Positions 33,170-40,643 of a stretch of DNA of 64,000 bases are shown here, in pieces. Position 1 is the stretch's first letter. Every line of letters begins with the position of its first letter. This DNA is from Acuticoccus mangrovi (lineage in GTDB: Bacteria > Pseudomonadota > Alphaproteobacteria > Rhizobiales > Amorphaceae). The position numbers were made by a program, and so were the translations under genes. Under the pieces are notes generated by a model. That model was given only the letters and a program-made list of their open reading frames with translations, was not told the origin of the DNA and made no database searches. Location of the stretch: assembly GCF_016411865.1 (NCBI RefSeq), contig NZ_JAEKJA010000010.1, positions 124,001-188,000 of the forward strand. The letters run 5' to 3'.

Positions 33170-34085
33170 CGATGACAACCCTGTTCGCGACATCGCGCTC
33201 ACGCAAGCGGCGGACGAGGCGGACGCGATCCGGTCCCACCCCGAGCTGCCGGCGGCGGTCCGACAGCTCTTCGTCGTCGTGACGCGGCAGCAGGCCGAGG
33301 TGGGGCGACGCCGTTTTCTGATCGGAGACAAGGCGCGGCGGCTGGCCTTCTGGACCGCGATGTCGCTCGATGCGGAGCGCGTCGCCGGCAGGTCGTGGGG
33401 CCTCACCGTCAACCGCTTCTGCGACCTCCTCACGGCCCATGGCGAGATGAGCCGAGGCCGGGCGCGGGCGATCTTCCTCTTCATGCGGCACGCGGGCTTC
33501 ATCAAGCGCCTCGGTGGTGCGGAACCCGGCAAGCCCGTCGTCTACGTGCCCTCCGAGCGCATGATCGGGCTGTCGGCCGCCCGGCTGTCGGCGGGGTTCG
33601 AGGCGCTCGGCAAGGTCTCGCGGATCGGTGCGGAGGGCCTGCACCTCGTCGAGGATCCGGCGTTCATCACCGCCTTCTTCCACTGCGCGCGCGAGGAGAT
33701 CGCGAGCGGGATGCGTCCGCTCGACGGAGCGGTGGCTCTCTCGCCCTTCATCGGGCGCGACTGCGGCGAGTATGTCGCGATGCACCTCTATCTCGCCCAT
33801 GTCGAGGCGCCGGCCGCGGAGCGGGCCGCGGGCGTCCTGTTCAACATCACCAAGGTGGCCGCGCTCACCCATGTTTCGCGCGCTCATGTATCGGCGCTGA
33901 TCCGCGATGCGGCGCAGGCGGGGCTCCTGGAGCGCTCGCAGGACAGGATGAGATTGAGCCCGGTGTTCGAGACCGCCGTGATGGACTCGCTGACCGCGGT
34001 CTTCCTGCAGATGGAAAAGATCACCGCCGCGGCGATCGAAACGCTTTCCCAGCGGCGAAATTCCGGAGGGCCCTCGCGCGGCTGA
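33165..34085 (+). CDS. Winged-helix regulator-like protein, 5' end cut by the IS element
   Basis: The remaining 306 codons encode a soluble, helix-rich protein with two regions that look like DNA-binding domains: ~80-110 (RFCDLLTAHGEMSRGRARAIFLFMRHAGFIKRL) and ~235-265 (VLFNITKVAALTHVSRAHVSALIRDAAQAGLLER). The pattern recalls MarR/Crp-type winged helices, but I do not recognise a named family. Only about eight codons were lost to the insertion. The TTG at 33165, inside the duplicated target, could restart translation with a weak AAGAAG upstream, so the gene may be functional or dead. It reads away from the IS, whose right end could supply a promoter. Confidence 0.65.
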   Translation: MLDDNPVRDIALTQAADEADAIRSHPELPAAVRQLFVVVTRQQAEVGRRRFLIGDKARRLAFWTAMSLDAERVAGRSWGLTVNRFCDLLTAHGEMSRGRARAIFLFMRHAGFIKRLGGAEPGKPVVYVPSERMIGLSAARLSAGFEALGKVSRIGAEGLHLVEDPAFITAFFHCAREEIASGMRPLDGAVALSPFIGRDCGEYVAMHLYLAHVEAPAAERAAGVLFNITKVAALTHVSRAHVSALIRDAAQAGLLERSQDRMRLSPVFETAVMDSLTAVFLQMEKITAAAIETLSQRRNSGGPSRG

Positions 34086-34213
34086 GGGCCGTGCCGGAGC
34101 GTCCCGCTTTTCGGTGGTGGTGCAGAATCTGACGTTGCTCGGGCTTGGCGGCACGAGCACCTGTCGGGGGTGACTTCGGGGTCCGCACCCGTCCATCGTC
34201 TGAAGGAAATGCC

Positions 34214-34483
34214 ATGAAACGCACCAGTGCCGCCGCGGCCGCTCTCATCCTCTCCGCCACCGCCGCGTTGGCCGGCTCGCTGACGCCAGGCTCGGAGGCC
34301 ATCGTGTCGGCGGTCAGGGCAAACGGCGACATCAACGCCATCTGCCACGATCGCGGTCGCGTGACCAACGAGGTCAAGGCGGCGACGAAGTCACTCGTCA
34401 GCAGCGGCCGCCTCCCGAACAATCCACGCTCCGACGCCATGGCGGCAGGCCGCTACATCCTCGACAACTGCGGCAAGTTCTGA
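34214..34483 (+). CDS. Small secreted hypothetical protein
   Basis: An 89-residue product. It has a clean signal peptide (MKRTSAAAAALILSATAALAGS, cleavage after ~20) and a ~68-residue mature part with two cysteines (AICHDRG and LDNCGKF) likely to pair in the periplasm. GAAGGAAAT precedes the ATG. I do not recognise the family. It lies 128 bp after the interrupted regulator-like gene and 32 bp before another small secreted protein, so the two are probably co-transcribed. Confidence 0.72.
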   Translation: MKRTSAAAAALILSATAALAGSLTPGSEAIVSAVRANGDINAICHDRGRVTNEVKAATKSLVSSGRLPNNPRSDAMAAGRYILDNCGKF

Positions 34484-34515
34484 CGCGTCCACGCAGCGGA
34501 AAAGGAGATAGGGTC

Positions 34516-34836
34516 ATGCGTTTTTCGCACATTCGGAAGGCCGCCGTGCCGTTCGCGCTGGCGGTTGCCGCCGGCGCCGTGCCGGGCACCTTGGCAACGT
34601 CCACGCCGGCCGCGGCGGTCGTCTATTGCACCGGTCCGGGCGTTCCGGCGGGCTGCGTCGTGCGCCGCCCGGCCCCAGCGGTCGCCTACTGCACCGCGCC
34701 CGGCGTACCCGTCGGTTGCGTCGCCCGACCTGCGGCGCGCACGCCTGGGGTCGGCCTCGGCGCGCCGGGGGTGGGGGTGAGGCCGGGCGTCGGCCTCAAT
34801 GCGGGCGGTCCGGTCAACCGGCGCGGCGTCCGCTGA
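34516..34836 (+). CDS. Small secreted protein with two Cys-containing YCT-PGVP-GCV repeats
   Basis: A 106-residue product with a signal peptide (KAAVPFALAVAAGAVPGTLATSTPAAA). Two tandem copies of a repeat follow: VVYCTGPGVPAGCVVRRP and VAYCTAPGVPVGCVARP (about residues 36-71). The tail is Gly/Val-rich (GVGLGAPGVGVRPGVGLN). Each repeat holds two Cys. Similar YCT..GVP.GC peptides occur in small exported proteins of rhizobia, of unknown role. A strong AAGGAGA site precedes the ATG. A double hairpin follows the gene. Confidence 0.72.
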   Translation: MRFSHIRKAAVPFALAVAAGAVPGTLATSTPAAAVVYCTGPGVPAGCVVRRPAPAVAYCTAPGVPVGCVARPAARTPGVGLGAPGVGVRPGVGLNAGGPVNRRGVR

Positions 34837-34893
34837 GCGTTCACGGCGCGCTGGGCCCCGCGATGGGCAGGCGCGTTCCTCGCCGATCGGCGC

Positions 34894-34921
34894 GGCCCGG
34901 CGGCATCGATGTCGCCGGGCC
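34894..34921. terminator. Perfect 9-bp hairpin between convergent small genes
   Basis: GGCCCGGCG and CGCCGGGCC pair across the loop GCATCGATGT, which is itself nearly palindromic. It lies 58 bp after the 34516 gene and 21 bp after the end of the minus-strand gene at 34942. There is no T run, so termination is inferred from position. Confidence 0.55.
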
Positions 34922-34924
34922 ACA

Positions 34925-34948
34925 CTGCTGAGGCGAGCGGCTCAGCAG
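34925..34948. terminator. Second hairpin overlapping the end of the 34942 gene
   Basis: CTGCTGAG and CTCAGCAG form a perfect 8-bp stem around GCGAGCGG. It includes the stop codon of the minus-strand gene. With the hairpin at 34894 it probably forms a bidirectional end of transcription. Confidence 0.5.
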
Positions 34949-35166
34949 TAGTAGATGCCGACGGCGCAGCGGCGGATGGTGCGCCGTGTGGTGCGGCGCG
35001 CCACACCCGCGACGCTGAGCGGCGTGAGCGGCCGCCCGATGATCGCGTGCGCCTGTCCCACGACGCCTTGAACGCCCGGGATCGAGAGGGCGGCGCCGAG
35101 TTCCAGGGCGCCGACCATGATCATCAGCGACAAGACGCCGAGACCGATACGCTTCTTCAGGGTCAT
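34942..35166 (-). CDS. Small exported or membrane-anchored basic protein
   Basis: A 74-residue product. An N-terminal hydrophobic segment (KKRIGLGVLSLMIMVGALELGAAL) acts as signal or anchor; a basic tail TRRTIRRCAVGIYYC ends in two cysteines. The ATG overlaps the stop of the DUF2092 gene by four bases, so it is translated with it. Small genes of this sort with Arg-rich tails commonly accompany DUF2092 genes in Rhizobiales; the role is unknown. Confidence 0.65.
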   Translation of the reverse strand: MTLKKRIGLGVLSLMIMVGALELGAALSIPGVQGVVGQAHAIIGRPLTPLSVAGVARRTTRRTIRRCAVGIYYC

Positions 35167-35975
35167 TGTTGGGCTCCGGGCTTCAGAAAGGGCGGGAGTT
35201 CGCTGGCGGCGGCACGCATCTCTTCGATGGTGATCTTCTTGGCGCCGCCGGCGTCGTCGTAGGTGAACGACGTCTCAGGGACGTCGTCGGCGACCTGCCA
35301 GTCGGCGAGAGTGATCTCGTACTTCGGCGAGCCGGGAATATCCTTGGAGGTGATCACGTACCGGCACGGCACGGGTTCGTCGCCCTGCGCGACGAAGATC
35401 TGCCAGTCCACCGCCTCGGTGCGGAAGGCGAGGTGATCGCACTCCACGCCGCCGATCACGCCCGCGCCGAGATCCTTGATGTCGGTGACGCCGTCCATCA
35501 AGAGCTCGTAGGGATCGGAGGCGAGAAGATCGGTCGCCGGCAGCGGGAAGCCGTACTTGTCGTAGAGTTCCTGCAGCAGGTGGTCGACGCTGCCGGGGAG
35601 CGCGATCTCCACGTACGCGTCGGCGGTCTTGTCGACGAGCGCCACGTCCTTGCCGTCGAACAGCATCTCGACGTTGGCGAAGCCACCGACGCGGGTGGCC
35701 ATCACGTGGTCGGGGCGCTTGAGGACGACGGTGCCGGAGCTCGCGATGCCGAGCGTCTGGCCGTCGTCTGTCACGACGTCGAAGGTCGAATCATAGGTGA
35801 AGGCGATCGACGGCTGGGACGCGAGATAGTCCGACATCGACTTCAGGATGGACTTCGCGACGGCCTCGTCGGCGGACGCGGGGCGTGTCGCTGCCGCGGC
35901 GAACGATGTCGCCAGGACGAGACCGACGATGACTGTTGGCTTGGCGGGTCGCGCCACTTGAAGGGATCGGATCAT
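35163..35975 (-). CDS. DUF2092-family periplasmic protein (LolA-like fold expected)
   Basis: A 270-residue product with a signal peptide (VIVGLVLATSFAAAATRPASADEA). A domain of the DUF2092 type follows: ILKSMSDYLASQPSIAFTYDSTFDVV, GTVVLKRPDHVMATRVGGFANVEMLFDGKDVALVD, VECDHLAFRTEAVDWQIFVAQGDEPVPCRYVI and YEITLADWQVADDVPETSFTYD. This resembles the lipoprotein-carrier LolA/LolB fold, so lipid or lipoprotein binding is possible but unproven. I use the ATG at 35975; the upstream frame to 36188 has no signal-peptide logic. It is coupled to the small gene at 34942. Confidence 0.8.
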   Translation of the reverse strand: MIRSLQVARPAKPTVIVGLVLATSFAAAATRPASADEAVAKSILKSMSDYLASQPSIAFTYDSTFDVVTDDGQTLGIASSGTVVLKRPDHVMATRVGGFANVEMLFDGKDVALVDKTADAYVEIALPGSVDHLLQELYDKYGFPLPATDLLASDPYELLMDGVTDIKDLGAGVIGGVECDHLAFRTEAVDWQIFVAQGDEPVPCRYVITSKDIPGSPKYEITLADWQVADDVPETSFTYDDAGGAKKITIEEMRAAASELPPFLKPGAQQ

Positions 35976-36368
35976 GGGCCTCTGGCTCGTTCGGCAAGTG
36001 AGGGGCCGACTGTTGGTCGGCACTGTTTGTTTGCACCACGAGTTATCTAATCGAATCAGGGGGTGCGACGTCTTGGCATTTGACGTCGCCGGCCGATCCT
36101 TTTGCCTGCCGCACGGCGTTTCCGAAGCCCCGGGCGTCCCTCCGAGGACCGCGCCCGCAAGGAGGTCCCCGAGCCGTCCTCCCGCCATCGCCCATCCGAT
36201 TGAAGCGGGATGGCGGGGCGCCCGGGCGCTAGCTCGGGCGGGCTGCCTATGACCGTCTCGTCACTGAGTTTTTCGTTGCTCGGTCACCCCAACGGGTGAT
36301 GGCACGCCCCGGTCGAGGTTGTTCTCTGGTCCCGTTGGCGATGGTCAGGAACAAAGGGTTCGACACAA
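35976..36368. other. Divergent spacer with a hairpin repeat
   Basis: About 390 bp without a gene. It holds repeat copy A (36192-36213) inside a larger stem CCCGCCATC (36181-36189) / GATGGCGGG (36209-36217). No confident promoter elements seen. Confidence 0.45.
36192..36213 (+). repeat. Dispersed hairpin repeat, copy A
   Basis: CCATCC-GATTGAAGCG-GGATGG: 6-bp arms around a 10-base loop. Copy B at 36973 is identical at 21 of 22 bases, and the similarity continues into CGGGG. Confidence 0.6.
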
Positions 36369-36824
36369 ATGGCGAGAATGATCAATGTGCTTGCTGCGAT
36401 TGCGATCGGCATTTCATCTTTGGCGGCAGGCCCTCATCCTGCTGCTGCAAGCTCGTGTGGGCGCGCTGTGGAGGTCGGCGGCTCCGGCTGCTGCGAGCAG
36501 AGGCGCTGTTGCAGGGCCAGGACGGCGAGTGGCGGCACGGTGTCGTGCGGCATTCAAGCCAAACCCGACTTCGGGGACCATTGGAACGATCTGCAGCGCG
36601 GAGGACGGGAGGCGACCAGCGGCGTTCTGAGCCCGGTCAACTACACCCCGTTCGTTTGGCCTCAAGCCAATGCCGCGCAAGGCGATCCTCTATTCGAAGA
36701 GGATCGCGGCAAGGTCAAGGTGGCGTCGTGCTGGTGTAGAGAATTCAAGAAGGTCTGTGTCGGATGGGCAAAGGGGACCTGCGTCCGCTGGCTGAACCAA
36801 TGCATCAAAACTCTGTGTGACTAA
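36369..36824 (+). CDS. Secreted cysteine-rich hypothetical protein
   Basis: A 151-residue product with a signal peptide (MARMINVLAAIAIGISSLAAGPHPAAA). The ~124-residue mature protein has twelve cysteines in two clusters: SCG..., GCC, RCC and SCG in the first third, and SCWC, VC, TC, QC and LC in the last third. This suggests several disulfides. I do not recognise it. The ribosome site is weak (AAAGGG). A competing frame (36296-36739) lacks an export signal and is judged a shadow. Composition and position among repeats suggest accessory origin. Confidence 0.6.
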   Translation: MARMINVLAAIAIGISSLAAGPHPAAASSCGRAVEVGGSGCCEQRRCCRARTASGGTVSCGIQAKPDFGDHWNDLQRGGREATSGVLSPVNYTPFVWPQANAAQGDPLFEEDRGKVKVASCWCREFKKVCVGWAKGTCVRWLNQCIKTLCD

Positions 36825-36912
36825 CTCGGACGCCTATTCTCCTGGTGGTTTGCTCCCGTGAACTGCGATGCCTTCACCGCTTTCCGCTCCCTCTCCAGCC
36901 AAAGGAATCAGC

Positions 36913-36952
36913 GCGGAAAACTCTACCTCACAACGAGGGCATTTCACGGGAG
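36913..36952 (+). repeat. Imperfect direct repeat, copy 1
   Basis: Begins GCGGAAAACTCTACCTCAC and ends GCATTTCACGGGAG. It matches copy 2 at 37024, allowing small indels. Confidence 0.65.
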
Positions 36953-36972
36953 CACTCCAGGAGCACTCCGAG

Positions 36973-36994
36973 TCCATCCGATCGAAGCGGGATG
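36973..36994 (+). repeat. Dispersed hairpin repeat, copy B
   Basis: CCATCC-GATCGAAGCG-GGATGG, one base different from copy A at 36192. Confidence 0.6.
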
Positions 36995-37023
36995 GCGGGG
37001 GCACGCCGGGGAGCACTCCACCT

Positions 37024-37062
37024 GCGGGAAAACTCTACCTTACGGCGACAGCATTTCGGGAG
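37024..37062 (+). repeat. Imperfect direct repeat, copy 2
   Basis: Begins GCGGGAAAACTCTACCTTAC and ends GCATTTCGGGAG; 111 bp downstream of copy 1. Confidence 0.65.
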
Positions 37063-37178
37063 AGCAGGTCACATTTCACAGTTTGTCCGACTCTGCCGCA
37101 CCCGATAGTGTCGCACGCACGGACGTCAGTGGATCCTATTGGTTCCCGCAAAATGTCTTTGTGCGAGGATGATCGACT

Positions 37179-40100
37179 TTGCATGCTGTCGACAAAGTAA
37201 AAGACTCGAGGCAGCTCGCGAGAAGCCTCGAGGCCCTTCGAGCACAATCCAATCCCTCGGCACGCGACCTTGTCGCGCTGCTGCAGGTTGCGGTCGAAGG
37301 TGGCAATGGGACGGTTGCGCGCGCCGCGTTCGATCTCCGAGATCAATGGGGCCGCAAGCGCGGTCGGGCTCTGCCTCCGCACGTCGCGGCACTCGGCATC
37401 AGAGCCTACCATCTTGCCGGCCGGTTCCGCGAGGCGCGGGAACTCTTCGGCGTATCGAGAGCCGCAGATCCGGCGTTTCCCCATTGGGACACACTCGCAC
37501 GGCTCCTCGAGACGGAACCGCAACCAGATCGGCTGGCGAGCCTGAACGCGGTGCTCGACGGAGGCGACACGGCAGCCGCCCGCGCCATGGTGGAGGACTG
37601 GATCACCTCGGAGGCGCCGGATTGGACAGCGGTCGCCGTCGCGAGCCATCGGCTCGAGGATCCGGTTACCGTCTTGCTTGCAGAGGATGGTCTCGGCCTC
37701 GATTTGTGGCAGCGTGGCTTCGTGGACGTGATGCCGCGGCCGCTCGTCGACGCCTGCATCAGCGCACGGTTCAGACTCGGTTTTCTTCGGGAGGCGGCGG
37801 ATCTCTCTGCGTCGATGGCCGCACGTGAGCCGGCTGTCGTCGTTTGGCAGGTGCGGCGGTGCAGTGCGCTGCTGAAAGTGGGTGATCTTGCCAAGGCCTA
37901 CGACGTCGCCTCGGCGCTATGGAGCACAGGCAAGCCGGCTGGCGTTGTCGCGTTGGCCCAATGTCTTGTCGGTATCGGCGATCTCGATCGGCTCGACGAT
38001 CTATTGGCCGAGGCGGAGGCTGGTTGGCGTTGGGCGAACAAGACCCCATTGCGACGCGCCCAATTCCTCGGCCGTACCGCCCGCGGCGACTTTGCTGGGG
38101 CTAGCGAACTCGCCGCGGACGGTGATGTGATCGAGCTCGTTCGCCGTAGGGTGCAGGCGGCACGCGATGCATCCGATACGCGAGCGCTCAACGCGCTTCT
38201 CGATCAGATGCTCGTCTGGCAGCAGACACCGGAGCGGCATGGCGATTTGCGTGTCGTGGGTCCGGTGGTCCTGCATGCGCATCATCAGATCCTCAAGAGC
38301 TGGCCGAGGATTGAGCCGCTCGCGAACTGGCTTTCCACCGTGCCCGGCTTGCTTCCGAGGAGCGTCGAGCGGCTTGCCGCAACGCTGGACCAGTGTGGGC
38401 GAACCACCGAGAGCATGGCCCTCCTGCGCAGCGCGCTCGACGTCTATCCGCGGTCGCCGGACCTGTGGCTGGCCCTCGTCGCCTCGGAGCAGCAGGCGTC
38501 TCTTGATGATCAGGCTGCGAAAACCCGGCAGGCCATGCGCGAAGCGCTTCCAACGAGAGTTTACCTCCACAGCCTGGCTCTCGCCAATCCGAAACTGTGG
38601 AATGTCGACGAAGTGTCGACGATCTTTGAGTACATTACAAGTTATAAGTCCCCATATCTTTTGGATAAGATAAGTAAAGGATTGAGGTTCGCGCGCATTG
38701 ATTTGGGTACGCTTGATAATCTAACTAAAATCGATGGGGTTTCGCCCGAAATATGTGCTATTTTGGAAATGCTGCAAGCGCAGGCTCGCGACTACGAGCT
38801 CCTCGAAGATGCGACTGCGGCGCCGGTGCCATTCGAGGCGTTTAGAATAAACCGGAACATTGGCCGCCAGCGGGTCGCCGCTGCGCTTGCCGCCGTCCGG
38901 TGTGTTCGGCCCGGACCTCTGACCGATGCCACAGTATATCGTGCGACATGTCTCAAATTGCTGGACGCGATGCGGGACCAATTTCCGGACATCCTGATCG
39001 ACACCGCCGACAGCTATGCTGAAGCGCTGGATCTCGCCCGCTTCATCCTCCGACGCATCAGATCGAAGACGCCGACCTCGGTGCTGCGGCTGGGTGACGG
39101 GGAAGGATCGTTCTTGCCGCCTGCACCCGAGATCGCTGCTGAGATCGGTCGTTCGCGCGACAAAGTCTTGAGCGTCTGGTGGGGAGAGCGCCGACCCGAA
39201 CCGGAGATACTCGAACAGATGGCGGCAGACCATCTGGCGGCGGTGCATGGTGCGACCGTGGTCGGCGTCATTCCGGCCTGGCGGTTCGTCGACACCAGCA
39301 GCACGAACGTCGTTTCGATGGGTATCTACAACTGCCTCGCGTACGTCGTCGCCCAACCGCCACAGGCTCTCATCACATCCGCTCATCTCCACCACGACCT
39401 GCACGCCTGGAACCTGTGGCGCGAGATCTTCGCGGAGACGAGGACGGTCTCCTGGATATCCTGTCACGACATGCACGACTATCTGGCACGGACGTGGGGC
39501 ATCGCGACGCGCAAAGGCGTCGAAATTCCAGGCGAGGACAGCTATTTTGGAAAGTTTGGTCGCTATGGTGATGGCCGGAACGGCGACGACAGCCTCTTCG
39601 ATCGGCACGACGAGGTTCGGGCGGCTCTTGATCCTGAGCCCGGCGAGGTCTGGCTCGTCGCGGCCGGATTCCTCGGCAAGATCTATTGCGAGGATATTCG
39701 CCGACGCGGGGGCATCGCTCTCGACATCGGCAGCCTCGCCGACCACTGGATGGGCTACGCCACACGTGTCGATCCCTTGGAAGATCCGATTGGAGTCAAT
39801 CTGACCAACGCTCTGATCACCGACCATGGCATGCCGGAGCCGGACGAGATTCAGCGAATCCTCGGCCCGTCCGACCGGGTCCACTCCAGTCGCACGGGAC
39901 GCTACAACATCGCGGATCTCGTTCCCGCACCGACCCACCCGCCGGGGCGTCGCCACCTCATTCAGATTGTCGGGCATCCGCGTTGCGCCTCTGGCTTCAT
40001 GGCGGCGGCGTTCGCGGCGCATGGGCTGGAGATCGGCCACGAGCGACTGCTGCGCGACGGGATATCAAGCTGGATGAGCGTCGTGCGCGACGATGCCGTC

Positions 40101-40643
40101 CCCTACGGCGACGGGGTGCCGCCGGGGACCAGCTTCGAGCACACGCTCGTGCACGGCCGCGATCCGCTCGAAGCCATCGGCTCGATCATGTTGGAGAATG
40201 CCGTCGAAACGTCGTTCGATTTCCGCCGCCAGCACATCCTGCGTGCCCGCGGCGACGACATCGCGTCCTACACGACCGCGCTCGAGCGGGCGGTCGCCTC
40301 CTACGTGGGCTGGTACGAGATAGCCTTTGCGATTCCGGGCGTCCTGACGATATGCGTCGAGGACAGCGCCAATGCGGTGCCCGCCATCCTGGCCAAGATC
40401 GGCCGCACACCGCAGCAGGACATAGGCCTCGATCCACCCTTGTTCGACGAGTTCGAGGCCGGGGAGGACGACGACGACCAGTCTTCTGCCAATGTCGAGC
40501 ATGTCCGACGTCTGAACACCTCGGCACGTAAGTTCGCGCGCGAGAAACCATCGGTCACGGCAGCCGATCTCGCCGCGATCGATGGCGGTCTCAGAGATCG
40601 CTTGGCGGTGATCTGCCGGCGCTTCGGTTATCGCGAACCCTAA
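37179..40643 (+). CDS. Fusion protein: helical-repeat region, GT-D glycosyltransferase domain, sulfotransferase-like domain
   Basis: The protein has 1154 residues. About 1-600 are helix-rich with TPR-like spacing (RAYHLAGRFREARELFGVSRAADPAF at 75-100; TTESMALLRSALDVYPRSPDLW at 409-430). About 605-865 hold the GT-D signature LRLGDGEG (636-643) and GSLADHWMG (851-859). About 925-1150 look like a sulfotransferase: a P-loop-like GHPRCASGF (932-940), then GLEIGHERLLRDGISSWM. The order suggests an enzyme that extends and sulfates a surface glycan, held by the repeat region; this is inference. The TTG start at 37179 has GAGGAT upstream; a stop lies three codons before it. Composition is less GC-rich than neighbours, with an AT-rich patch at 38620-38770. 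Confidence 0.78.
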   Translation: MHAVDKVKDSRQLARSLEALRAQSNPSARDLVALLQVAVEGGNGTVARAAFDLRDQWGRKRGRALPPHVAALGIRAYHLAGRFREARELFGVSRAADPAFPHWDTLARLLETEPQPDRLASLNAVLDGGDTAAARAMVEDWITSEAPDWTAVAVASHRLEDPVTVLLAEDGLGLDLWQRGFVDVMPRPLVDACISARFRLGFLREAADLSASMAAREPAVVVWQVRRCSALLKVGDLAKAYDVASALWSTGKPAGVVALAQCLVGIGDLDRLDDLLAEAEAGWRWANKTPLRRAQFLGRTARGDFAGASELAADGDVIELVRRRVQAARDASDTRALNALLDQMLVWQQTPERHGDLRVVGPVVLHAHHQILKSWPRIEPLANWLSTVPGLLPRSVERLAATLDQCGRTTESMALLRSALDVYPRSPDLWLALVASEQQASLDDQAAKTRQAMREALPTRVYLHSLALANPKLWNVDEVSTIFEYITSYKSPYLLDKISKGLRFARIDLGTLDNLTKIDGVSPEICAILEMLQAQARDYELLEDATAAPVPFEAFRINRNIGRQRVAAALAAVRCVRPGPLTDATVYRATCLKLLDAMRDQFPDILIDTADSYAEALDLARFILRRIRSKTPTSVLRLGDGEGSFLPPAPEIAAEIGRSRDKVLSVWWGERRPEPEILEQMAADHLAAVHGATVVGVIPAWRFVDTSSTNVVSMGIYNCLAYVVAQPPQALITSAHLHHDLHAWNLWREIFAETRTVSWISCHDMHDYLARTWGIATRKGVEIPGEDSYFGKFGRYGDGRNGDDSLFDRHDEVRAALDPEPGEVWLVAAGFLGKIYCEDIRRRGGIALDIGSLADHWMGYATRVDPLEDPIGVNLTNALITDHGMPEPDEIQRILGPSDRVHSSRTGRYNIADLVPAPTHPPGRRHLIQIVGHPRCASGFMAAAFAAHGLEIGHERLLRDGISSWMSVVRDDAVPYGDGVPPGTSFEHTLVHGRDPLEAIGSIMLENAVETSFDFRRQHILRARGDDIASYTTALERAVASYVGWYEIAFAIPGVLTICVEDSANAVPAILAKIGRTPQQDIGLDPPLFDEFEAGEDDDDQSSANVEHVRRLNTSARKFAREKPSVTAADLAAIDGGLRDRLAVICRRFGYREP

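Larger units (their letters stand above)
36825..37178. other. Repeat-bearing spacer before the 1154-residue protein gene
   Basis: About 350 bp. It holds an imperfect ~40-bp direct repeat (36913-36952 and 37024-37062), three copies of GAGCACTCC, and hairpin repeat copy B. No gene is supported; the promoter of the 37179 gene must be here or upstream. Confidence 0.6.

Noticed and set aside
36296-36739. 147-codon plus-strand frame overlapping the Cys-rich secreted protein
   Set aside because: It lacks a signal peptide and has shadow-type Arg/Ser composition; the overlapping frame at 36369 has a clear signal peptide and patterned cysteines.
36900-37070. CRISPR array
   Set aside because: The direct repeats here number two, differ by indels and have no regular spacers or cas genes.
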